From: Erythrobacter sp. AP23
GTDB taxonomy: Bacteria; Pseudomonadota; Alphaproteobacteria; Sphingomonadales; Sphingomonadaceae
DNA: 64,000 nt
Assembly (NCBI RefSeq): GCF_001542855.1
Contig: NZ_LNBY01000001.1
Location: forward strand, 434,001 to 498,000
Reading direction: 5' to 3'
Both the position numbers and the translations under genes were made by a program. The notes under the pieces were generated by a model, which worked only from the letters and a program-made list of their open reading frames with translations, had not been told where the DNA came from and ran no database searches. Below are positions 54,218 through 61,188 of this stretch, one piece after another. Each line of letters opens with the position of its first letter. The first letter of the stretch is position 1.

Positions 54218-55666
54218 ATGGCAAGCGTTAGTGGCAGCAAGACCCGGCAGGTCGTCACCCGCTTCGCTCCCTCGCCGACCGGCTACCTCCATATCGGCGG
54301 GGCGCGAACGGCGTTGTTCAACTGGCTCTATGCGCGGCATCATGGCGGCCGCGCGTTGCTGCGGATCGAGGACACAGACCGTAAGCGCAGCACCCCCGAT
54401 GCGATCGAAAAGATTATCGACGGGCTCGACTGGCTGGGCCTCGATTTCGACGAGGCACCGGTTTTTCAGTCCGACCGCGCCGAACGCCATGCCGAAGTCG
54501 CACATAAGTTGCTCGAGGCGGGCCATGCCTATAAATGTTTTGCCACGCCCGAGGAACTCGAGGAGATGCGCGCCCAGCAACGCGCGAACAAGCAGCCGAT
54601 GCGCTACGACCGGCGCTGGCGCGACCGCGACGAGAGCGAAGCGCCCGACGGCGCGCCCTTCGTGATCCGGCTGAAGGTGCCGACCGAAGGTGAGACGACG
54701 ATCGAGGACGCCGTTCAGGGCAAGGTCACGGTAAACAACGCCGAGATCGACGATTACGTCCTGCTCCGCGCCGATGGCACGCCGACCTACATGCTCGCCG
54801 TTGTGGTCGACGATCACGACATGGGCGTCACCCATATCATCCGCGGCGACGACCATCTCAACAATGCCTTCCGTCAATTGCCGATCATACGGGCGATGGA
54901 CCAGATAGAGGGTGGCTGGCCGGATCCGGTCTACGCCCACGTCCCCCTGATCCACGGGCCCGACGGCGCGAAAATGTCGAAGCGGCACGGCGCTGTCGGC
55001 GTCGAAGCCTATCGTGACGAGGAAGGCATCCTTCCCGAAGCGCTGTTCAATTACCTCTTGCGTCTTGGCTGGGGCCATGGCGACCGCGAAGAGATCACGA
55101 AGCGGGAAGCCATCGAACTGTTCGACCTCGACGGCGTTGGCAAGGGACCGGCGCGCTTCGACAGCAAGAAGCTGCTGAATCTCAACGGCCACTACATTCG
55201 CGAGGCGGACGATGCTCGACTGGCGGAAATCGTCGCCGCCAGGATGGGACCGGAAGCAGACACAAAACTGCTTACCGAGGCCATGCCCGTGCTGAAAACG
55301 CGCGCGAAGTCCGTCAACGAACTCACTGAGGGCGCAGCCTTTCTTTTTACCGAACACCCGCTGGAAATGACGGAGAAGGCCGCCAAGCTTCTCGATGACG
55401 ACGCACGTGCGCGCCTCGCCGGATTGTCAAAAATGCTGCATGTGCAAAATGACTGGACAATCGAGGCGCTGGAAGCCACTACGAAATCGTATGCCGAGCA
55501 GCTCGAACTGGGTCTTGGCAAGCTCGCGCAACCCATGCGCGCAGCGCTGACGGGCACGACCACGTCGCCCGGCATTTTCGATGTGCTGGTCCTGCTGGGC
55601 AAGGAAGAGTCGCTCCTGCGTATCGATGCGCAGGCCTCGCCCTCAGGCACCGAAGAGAACGAGTAG
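54218..55666 (+). CDS. gltX: Glutamyl-tRNA synthetase
   Basis: A 482-residue class I synthetase. HIGH-type signature FAPSPTGYLHIGGARTALFNWL, RIEDTDRKRST, VDDHDMGVTHIIRGDDHLNN and the KMSKR loop (GAKMSKRHGAVGV) are intact; the C-terminal anticodon-binding region is typical. ATG 54218 begins MASVSGSKT just before the conserved core. Nine bases before gltA; the two probably share a transcript. Confidence 0.97.
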   Translation: MASVSGSKTRQVVTRFAPSPTGYLHIGGARTALFNWLYARHHGGRALLRIEDTDRKRSTPDAIEKIIDGLDWLGLDFDEAPVFQSDRAERHAEVAHKLLEAGHAYKCFATPEELEEMRAQQRANKQPMRYDRRWRDRDESEAPDGAPFVIRLKVPTEGETTIEDAVQGKVTVNNAEIDDYVLLRADGTPTYMLAVVVDDHDMGVTHIIRGDDHLNNAFRQLPIIRAMDQIEGGWPDPVYAHVPLIHGPDGAKMSKRHGAVGVEAYRDEEGILPEALFNYLLRLGWGHGDREEITKREAIELFDLDGVGKGPARFDSKKLLNLNGHYIREADDARLAEIVAARMGPEADTKLLTEAMPVLKTRAKSVNELTEGAAFLFTEHPLEMTEKAAKLLDDDARARLAGLSKMLHVQNDWTIEALEATTKSYAEQLELGLGKLAQPMRAALTGTTTSPGIFDVLVLLGKEESLLRIDAQASPSGTEENE

Positions 55667-55675
55667 GAGAAACGC

Positions 55676-56962
55676 GTGGCCGACAAGCAGGCAACCCTCG
55701 ATCTGGGCGGTCAGACCCAGGAATTCCCCGTGCTGCAGGGCAGCGTCGGGCCCGATGTGGTCGACATCCGCAAGCTGTACGGTACGACCGGGAAGTTCAC
55801 CTACGACCCCGGCTACAAGTCCACCGCCAGCTGTGAAAGTGCGTTGACCTATATCGACGGCGAGGAAGGCGTCCTTCTGCACCGCGGCTATCCGATCGGC
55901 CAGCTGGCTGAAAATTCGAGCTTCATGGAAGTCGCCTATCTGCTACTCAACGGCGAGCTGCCGCAGCAGGCCGAACTGGACGATTTCACCTATACGATCA
56001 CGCGGCACACCATGCTGCATGACCAGCTGCGCCAGTTCTACCAGGGCTTTCGGCGCGATGCGCACCCGATGGCCATCATGTGCGGCGTGGTCGGCGCACT
56101 GTCGGCCTTCTATCACGACAGCACCGATATCTCGGATCCCGAGCACCGCAAGATCAGCAGCCACCGCCTGATCGCGAAGATGCCGACGATCGCCGCCGCA
56201 GCCTATAAGTACTCGGTCGGCCAGCCCATGATGCAGCCGGACAACTCGCTTAGCTATACGGGTAATTTCCTGCGCATGACGTTCGGCGTTCCGGCCGAGG
56301 AATACGAGCTGCACCCGGCAGTCGAAAAGGCGATGGACCGGATTTTCATCCTCCACGCCGACCACGAACAAAATGCCTCGACCTCGACCGTGCGCCTTGC
56401 CGGCTCGTCGGGTGCCAACCCGTTCGCCTGCATCGCGGCCGGCATCGCCTGCCTGTGGGGCCCGGCGCATGGCGGCGCGAACGAGGCCGCGCTCAACATG
56501 TTGCAGGAGATCGGCACGCCCGATCGCATCCCGCACTATATCGAGCGCGCCAAGGACAAGAACGACCCCTTCCGCCTGATGGGCTTCGGCCACCGCGTCT
56601 ACAAGAACTACGACCCGCGCGCGACGGTCATGCAGAAGACCGTGCGCGAGGTGTTCGAGGCGCTCAACGTCACCGATCCGGTGTTCGAGACCGCGCTTCA
56701 ACTCGAAGAGCTTGCGCTCAACGACGATTACTTCAAGGAAAAGAAGCTTTTCCCGAACGTCGACTTCTATTCGGGCATCATCCTTTCGGCGATCGGCTTC
56801 CCGACGACCATGTTCACCGCGCTCTTCGCCCTCGCCCGCACGGTCGGCTGGGTCGCACAGTGGAACGAGATGATCTCGGACCCCGCGCAGGTGATCGGCC
56901 GTCCGCGCCAGCTCTATACCGGCCCGACCGAGCGCGACTACGTAGCCATCGGCCAGCGCTGA
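55676..56962 (+). CDS. gltA: Citrate synthase, hexameric type
   Basis: A 428-residue type II citrate synthase condensing acetyl-CoA and oxaloacetate. Active-site residues are in [30 protein letters not shown] (long motif, 56356-56445), [29 protein letters not shown] and [11 protein letters not shown]. The start is GTG 55676 with TAGGAGA 5 bases ahead. Length and N-terminal extension match the Gram-negative NADH-sensitive form. Confidence 0.97.
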   Translation: MADKQATLDLGGQTQEFPVLQGSVGPDVVDIRKLYGTTGKFTYDPGYKSTASCESALTYIDGEEGVLLHRGYPIGQLAENSSFMEVAYLLLNGELPQQAELDDFTYTITRHTMLHDQLRQFYQGFRRDAHPMAIMCGVVGALSAFYHDSTDISDPEHRKISSHRLIAKMPTIAAAAYKYSVGQPMMQPDNSLSYTGNFLRMTFGVPAEEYELHPAVEKAMDRIFILHADHEQNASTSTVRLAGSSGANPFACIAAGIACLWGPAHGGANEAALNMLQEIGTPDRIPHYIERAKDKNDPFRLMGFGHRVYKNYDPRATVMQKTVREVFEALNVTDPVFETALQLEELALNDDYFKEKKLFPNVDFYSGIILSAIGFPTTMFTALFALARTVGWVAQWNEMISDPAQVIGRPRQLYTGPTERDYVAIGQR

Positions 56963-56963
56963 C

Positions 56964-57155
56964 ATGGGTTTCGTCCTCATGGCCTTCGGAGCGGCATTGA
57001 TGCTCTCCGGAGGCCTGTGGACGCTCCAGGGTCTGGGCCTCGTTATGTGGCCCGCCGACAGCTTCATGCTCGCGGAACGCGAATGGGCGCTTTATGGCGC
57101 GATAACCTTTATGGTCGGTCTGTTCCTGTTTCGCAGCGGATCGCGCCGCGGTTGA
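56964..57155 (+). CDS. Small two-helix membrane protein behind gltA
   Basis: A 63-residue protein one base after the gltA stop. Two hydrophobic helices (about residues 2-28 and 42-57) joined by a short acidic loop (PADSFMLAEREW), ending in an arginine-rich tail RSGSRRG. The tight spacing suggests co-translation with citrate synthase. Family not recognised. Its TGA is adjacent to the opposing kinase-like gene's stop (TGATCA). Confidence 0.72.
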   Translation: MGFVLMAFGAALMLSGGLWTLQGLGLVMWPADSFMLAEREWALYGAITFMVGLFLFRSGSRRG

Positions 57156-58556
57156 TCAGCGCGGTTTTTCGCGCAGATCCTCGGCTGCCGGAACCGACAG
57201 GGTAAAGCGCGCGCCTTGTCCCGGCGCGCTCTCCACCGTCAGATCGCCATCCATCGCGCGCGCAATCCGCCGCGAAATGTAGAGTCCAAGGCCAGAGCCG
57301 CCATCACCGCTGCGCCCGAGCCGTTCGAACTTCTCGAACACCTGCTGCTGCTGTTCCTCCTCGAGCCCGTGACCCTGGTCGGCCACAGTGATCAAGGCGC
57401 GATTGCCGATCCGGTCGAGCCGGATCCACACCTGGCTGTCATCGGGTGAATAGCGGATCGCATTGCCGACCAGATTGAGCAGGATTTGCAGCACCCGGCG
57501 GAACTCGGCGATGGCCAGCTGGCTTTCCCCTTCCGGCGGCGCGACCAGCGTAATGCCCTTCTCGCGCGCCCGCACACCCAGGATACCGCAGGCACGGCGG
57601 GCGACGTCGGCCAGTTCGATCCGGTCGGGAGCGGTCGCGAAATCCTCCGATTCGACCACTTCGAGATCCGAAAGATCGTCGATCAGCGCAAGCAGGTGTT
57701 GTGCCGCGGTGGCGATGTCGGACGCATAGGAGCTGTATTCATCGGCCAAAGGCCCCGCCAGCTTGGTCCGGATCGTTTCGGCATTGGCGATGATGCGATT
57801 GATCGGCTGGCGCAGGACCGGCGTGAGGTCGCGGCCAAAGGATGGTCCGTCTTCGCTATCGCTGTCAGCGCCCGAACCATCCTCCGCGAGCGGGCTGTCG
57901 GCGGTGAGATAGAGGACGAAACCGGCACTGCCCGGCTGCGGCTGGCCGAGCGGTTCAAGATGTGCGGTCCAGCTGCGGCCCGAACCATCGATTTCGCACC
58001 TGGCGCCGTCGAGCAGCCGCCAATGGAGCGGTTGCCGATGCGTATTGCCAGGCAGGCGTACCAAGTCGGTCCACGGCTTGCCGACGTTGGCCTGCGCCTT
58101 CTCGGCGAAATCGACAAGGTCGGCGGCTTCGGTGTCGATCGACAGCAGACGCTGGTTTGAGTCGAGCCTTGCGGTGCAGTCGGCAAGGTGACGATTGATC
58201 TCGAGGCGGCGCCGCGCTGCATCGATATCGTTTTCGGGCGGCAGTTCCTCACTATGCCAGCTCACCACGTCGATCGCGCAGCCGTCAGCCTCGCCCGATT
58301 CGTCTGTGATCGGGGAAATCTCGACCCAGGCCGTAATCCGCTTCTCGCCGTCGATGGCCTCGAACTGGCGCGCAAGGCGCAGTCCGTAACGCTGCGCCTC
58401 TTCGACGAGCGCCAGAAGCTCGGGAATCGCAATCCGCGACCCGATCGAGCCGCCACAGGCCTGCTGCAGCTCCGCCAGCGGGTCGTCGGCTTCGACAAGC
58501 TTGCGGTCCGCATCCGCTCTGGCCCGTGCAATGTATCGGGTTCCGACGGTGGCCAT
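57156..58556 (-). CDS. Histidine-kinase-like protein lacking the phospho-accepting histidine
   Basis: A 466-residue soluble protein with a PAS-like N-terminal half (residues about 30-220), a two-helix dimerisation region and an ATP-binding domain. The ATPase part is intact: N-box LLNLVGNAIRYSPDDS, DQGHGLEEE and GSGLGLYISRR. The H-box, however, reads FGRDLTPVLRQPINRI where ordinary kinases have SHELRTPLN, so the His is replaced by Pro246. It therefore cannot autophosphorylate on the usual residue and may be a pseudokinase or scaffold. Two bases behind the 320-residue gene; they form a tight pair. Confidence 0.85.
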   Translation of the reverse strand: MATVGTRYIARARADADRKLVEADDPLAELQQACGGSIGSRIAIPELLALVEEAQRYGLRLARQFEAIDGEKRITAWVEISPITDESGEADGCAIDVVSWHSEELPPENDIDAARRRLEINRHLADCTARLDSNQRLLSIDTEAADLVDFAEKAQANVGKPWTDLVRLPGNTHRQPLHWRLLDGARCEIDGSGRSWTAHLEPLGQPQPGSAGFVLYLTADSPLAEDGSGADSDSEDGPSFGRDLTPVLRQPINRIIANAETIRTKLAGPLADEYSSYASDIATAAQHLLALIDDLSDLEVVESEDFATAPDRIELADVARRACGILGVRAREKGITLVAPPEGESQLAIAEFRRVLQILLNLVGNAIRYSPDDSQVWIRLDRIGNRALITVADQGHGLEEEQQQQVFEKFERLGRSGDGGSGLGLYISRRIARAMDGDLTVESAPGQGARFTLSVPAAEDLREKPR

Positions 58557-58558
58557 CG

Positions 58559-59521
58559 TCAGCCTGCTCCGACCGGCGTGGATTGAGAAAGCAGGCCGCG
58601 CGCCTCCTCGGCAGCCATGCCGGCGATCTCCCGCAGCGGGATCGCTTGCGGATTGAGCCGCAGCACCTGTCGCTCGACATCGGCGCTGTCGAGCCCTGCC
58701 CCGCGCAACCCCAGCGCAAGGCGCGCGGTCTGCTGATGGTGGGTCGAGAGCACCGCAGCGACGCGCGACTGCCCCGAGCGTGCCGCCAGCGCAGAAAGAA
58801 ACAGCGCCGGACCTGCCTGATCGACATCGAGCGCCCGCAGCGCCGCATTGCCCATTCCGGTGACAACCCGCCCCAGCAGCGATAGTCGTCCGGCTCCCTC
58901 GTCATAAGCGTTGCGAAGCTTGGCTTCCGCGCGGATCATCGCATCGGAACGCAATTGTCCGCTAAAGGCGCGCCAGCCCATCAGCAAATCGTGAAACAGG
59001 TCGCCGGGCAACTCACCCAGCGGCAATTCCATCCTGCGTTGGGTCTGCGCAAAGCGTGCCTGCGCGGTAAGCGCTGACATCGCGGCGCTGGCAAGGGCGC
59101 TATCATCGGAAGCGATCAGTTCCTGCACCAGCGGGGAAAGCACCGGGTCGATGCCGTATTGGGCCTCGAGCCGTTCGGTCAGCTGCCATTCCAGCGCCAG
59201 CGCATGGCAATGCGCGAGCAGAGCGGGACTGCCGAAAAAATGCTCGGCCAGCGCTTCGCCATGGCGTTCGGCGAAGGCTTCGCTGCCCGCCTGCCCCGCA
59301 GCCTCGGCCTGCGCGCGCAGGACCTGCCATGCGAGATTGTGGCACATGCCGCGGATCCGCGCGACGATCTCGTCGCTGAACAACGAATGGTCGGGGGTAG
59401 CCAGCAAATGCGACAGGATGGGAGCAATCCGGGCAAGCATCGCATTGCCGCGCGCGATCGCGTCGCGCAGGGGTTCCCGATCGGCAGCGGCCTCGGGGGA
59501 TGCAGCGTCAGGCATCAGCAT
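58559..59521 (-). CDS. Alpha-helical protein of unknown function
   Basis: A 320-residue protein that seems entirely helical and soluble, with many Ala/Leu repeats and no membrane segment or signal. Notable pieces are FSDEIVARIRGMCHNLAWQVLRAQ, ELPLGELPGDLFHDLLMGW and AAVLSTHHQQTARLALGLRGAGL. Some resemblance in style to DUF2336 proteins of alphaproteobacteria, but I cannot confirm a family. Two bases before the pseudokinase gene on the same strand. A near-consensus CtrA box lies upstream (59546-59560). Confidence 0.78.
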   Translation of the reverse strand: MLMPDAASPEAAADREPLRDAIARGNAMLARIAPILSHLLATPDHSLFSDEIVARIRGMCHNLAWQVLRAQAEAAGQAGSEAFAERHGEALAEHFFGSPALLAHCHALALEWQLTERLEAQYGIDPVLSPLVQELIASDDSALASAAMSALTAQARFAQTQRRMELPLGELPGDLFHDLLMGWRAFSGQLRSDAMIRAEAKLRNAYDEGAGRLSLLGRVVTGMGNAALRALDVDQAGPALFLSALAARSGQSRVAAVLSTHHQQTARLALGLRGAGLDSADVERQVLRLNPQAIPLREIAGMAAEEARGLLSQSTPVGAG

Positions 59522-59545
59522 GGCTCGGGCTTAGCATCGACATGG

Positions 59546-59560
59546 TTAAGCGCGCGTTAG
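59546..59560. promoter_or_regulatory. Near-consensus CtrA-type site (TTAA-N7-TTAG)
   Basis: TTAA at 59546-59549, seven bases, then TTAG at 59557-59560: seven of eight fixed positions of the CtrA box. It lies 25 bases ahead of the 320-residue gene's ATG (minus strand) and overlaps the stop of the gene before it. On its own this could be chance; it gains weight from the perfect box at 61142. Confidence 0.35.
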
Positions 59561-60735
59561 TCCCTTGGTTCCGACGTGAGGAAAAGCGTCACCAGCACCG
59601 CCAGCGATAGCACCGCCACAAACGGTTGCGCGACGCCGAAGAGCACGGCCGGCAATAGCCCCAGCGTCAGCAGCACGCGATCGGCGTAGCTGCGACGCCA
59701 GCGCGCCGTACTCAGTCGTTCCCCCAGATGCAGCAAGCCGAACAACACCGCAGGCACGAACAGTCGCAGCCAAGTGGTATCTTCGGGTGATGCCATGGCG
59801 ACGAGCACGACCAGCAGTGGGTCCAGCAGAATCCCAAGCGCCTGGACCAGAACCGGTACGCTCGGGCGTACTTGGCCGGCATTGGAAATGCGGCGAACCA
59901 CTTCTTCCATCGCAAAGAGCAAGACCGCCAGTGCCGCAAGGCCGAAGCCGGGCAATATCCACCCGGCAAGACCCAGCGACAGGGCGAGAAGGCCCATTGC
60001 TGCGGCTCCGAGCGCAAGAAAACGCGGCAGTCGTCCGCCCATTGTGTCCTGCGCGAGGCGCGCGCCCATACGCTCGGCAATCGCCAGACCCGGTGCGCTA
60101 AACGGCGCGACGTCGGCATGGCCCGCCACCCAGCTCCGCTCCCGCATGGCGAGTTCCTCGGTTGTCGGATCGCGCAGCCAGATATGTTCATCGAGCAGGC
60201 GCGTTTCGAGCGGATGCGTTCGTACCCCCGATTGGAGGGCGATGCGCAACAGCGCCGAGGGCGTATCGACATCCGTCGGCAGCTGAGCGAGTTTCTCGAC
60301 CGCATTACCACGCACCAGTAACGCACCGGCCCAGGCGAAATGCGCGTCGATCCGCTCGTAACCGCGCTGCACCGCCGGGTCCTCCGGGAAGACCAGCACG
60401 CCTGGTTTGGCCAGATGCCGCACGATCGAATCTTCGTCGGGCAAGACGCCGGAAGAGAGGACCAGCAGTTCGTCCTGCGCAGTGACGATACCCGACAGCT
60501 TGCGCGGCTCGCGGATCGCGATGAACCGCGCGCCTGCCGCCTCCGCGCGGTGCTGCAGATCGATGACTTCGCGGCCGACCGTGGTGGCGAGGCAGGCGAT
60601 GCTCTCGCAGCCCGCGGCCAGCGCGATATCGAGTTGCCGTTCGACCAGGCGCGCACCCGCGAGCATGCGGAACGGCGCAGGGATCTTGCGCGGTTCGGCT
60701 GGGCCATCGAGGACTGACAGCAGGGCGACGCGCAC
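59557..60735 (-). CDS. Nucleotidyltransferase-like domain fused to a membrane domain
   Basis: A 392-residue protein. The first about 200 residues look like a GT-A/nucleotidyltransferase fold: a Gly/Ala-rich start, KIPAPFRMLAGARLVERQLDIALAAGCESIACLA, REPRKLSGIVTAQDELLVLSSG and WLRDPTTEELAMRERSW. The rest has about six hydrophobic helices (from LGAAAMGLLALSLGLAGWIL onward). The order recalls inositol-phosphate cytidylyltransferase/CDP-alcohol transferase fusions, but neither the G-x-G-x-R nucleotide loop nor the DGxxAR motif is visible, so catalysis is doubtful. GTG start with GGAG six bases ahead. Confidence 0.8.
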   Translation of the reverse strand: MRVALLSVLDGPAEPRKIPAPFRMLAGARLVERQLDIALAAGCESIACLATTVGREVIDLQHRAEAAGARFIAIREPRKLSGIVTAQDELLVLSSGVLPDEDSIVRHLAKPGVLVFPEDPAVQRGYERIDAHFAWAGALLVRGNAVEKLAQLPTDVDTPSALLRIALQSGVRTHPLETRLLDEHIWLRDPTTEELAMRERSWVAGHADVAPFSAPGLAIAERMGARLAQDTMGGRLPRFLALGAAAMGLLALSLGLAGWILPGFGLAALAVLLFAMEEVVRRISNAGQVRPSVPVLVQALGILLDPLLVVLVAMASPEDTTWLRLFVPAVLFGLLHLGERLSTARWRRSYADRVLLTLGLLPAVLFGVAQPFVAVLSLAVLVTLFLTSEPRD

Positions 60736-60820
60736 GCTGAACTCCGATTGCGAGGGTTGATCGAACCCGGCTTCTAGGGCTGTCTGCCACCGCCCGCCAA
60801 GTCGCGAGCCCTATTTTCCC

Positions 60821-61117
60821 TCAGGACAGAGCTTCGACGAAAGTGTCTATGCGCTGGAGAACCGTGGGCTCACCTGGCGCAGCGGTACGCGCTTCTTCAG
60901 CAAGGTCCATCAGTTCCGGGGCGTGAAAACTCGCCGCAATGGCGTGCAACCTGCTGGCGGCGACTTCCCAATTGCCGTCGCACCGGGCGCGACGCAACAG
61001 GTCCAATTGGCGAGCGACGCTGTCGGTGAAGGCCGCGCGCAGCTCAAGCCTGAGCGACGGATCGTCGCCTGCCGCAGTGGCAAGTGCGGCATCGAAGCTG
61101 GTAGAGTGATACGCCAT
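60821..61117 (-). CDS. HPt-like protein without the phospho-histidine
   Basis: A 98-residue helical protein with the layout of a histidine-phosphotransfer domain. Aligned without gaps to the family core (HRLKGLAASFG), it reads SRLHAIAASFH, so Ser55 replaces the phospho-accepting His and His58 replaces the Lys. Either the protein is a non-phosphorylatable HPt relative, or His58 is used instead. ATG 61117 is chosen; a GTG two codons upstream is possible. It faces the coiled-coil gene across a promoter region holding a large inverted repeat and a CtrA-type box. Confidence 0.72.
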   Translation of the reverse strand: MAYHSTSFDAALATAAGDDPSLRLELRAAFTDSVARQLDLLRRARCDGNWEVAASRLHAIAASFHAPELMDLAEEARTAAPGEPTVLQRIDTFVEALS

Positions 61118-61130
61118 GGCCACAGCCTGC

Positions 61131-61173
61131 CACCAAAGCGGTTAATTGCTGTTTAAGCCCAACCGCTTTGGTG
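61131..61173. repeat. 13-bp perfect inverted repeat flanking a CtrA-type box
   Basis: CACCAAAGCGGTT (61131-61143) is the exact inverse complement of AACCGCTTTGGTG (61161-61173), with a 17-base centre. It lies in the 71-base divergent gap between the HPt-like gene and the coiled-coil gene. The arms could form a hairpin in RNA from either strand or serve as an operator pair. Confidence 0.85.
61142..61156. promoter_or_regulatory. CtrA-type binding site TTAA-N7-TTAA
   Basis: TTAA (61142-61145), seven bases TTGCTGT, TTAA (61153-61156): a full match to the alphaproteobacterial CtrA consensus. It sits at the centre of the 13-bp inverted repeat, sharing its first two bases with the left arm, between two divergent starts (61117 and 61189), so one bound regulator could control both genes. 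Confidence 0.6.
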
Positions 61174-61188
61174 ATAGCTTTCAAACCT

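Noticed and set aside
52949..55357. An 802-codon minus-strand frame across gltX and part of comEC
   Set aside because: Shadow of gltX (opposite strand) and comEC (other frame); composition is Arg/His-rich and low-complexity, unlike a real protein.
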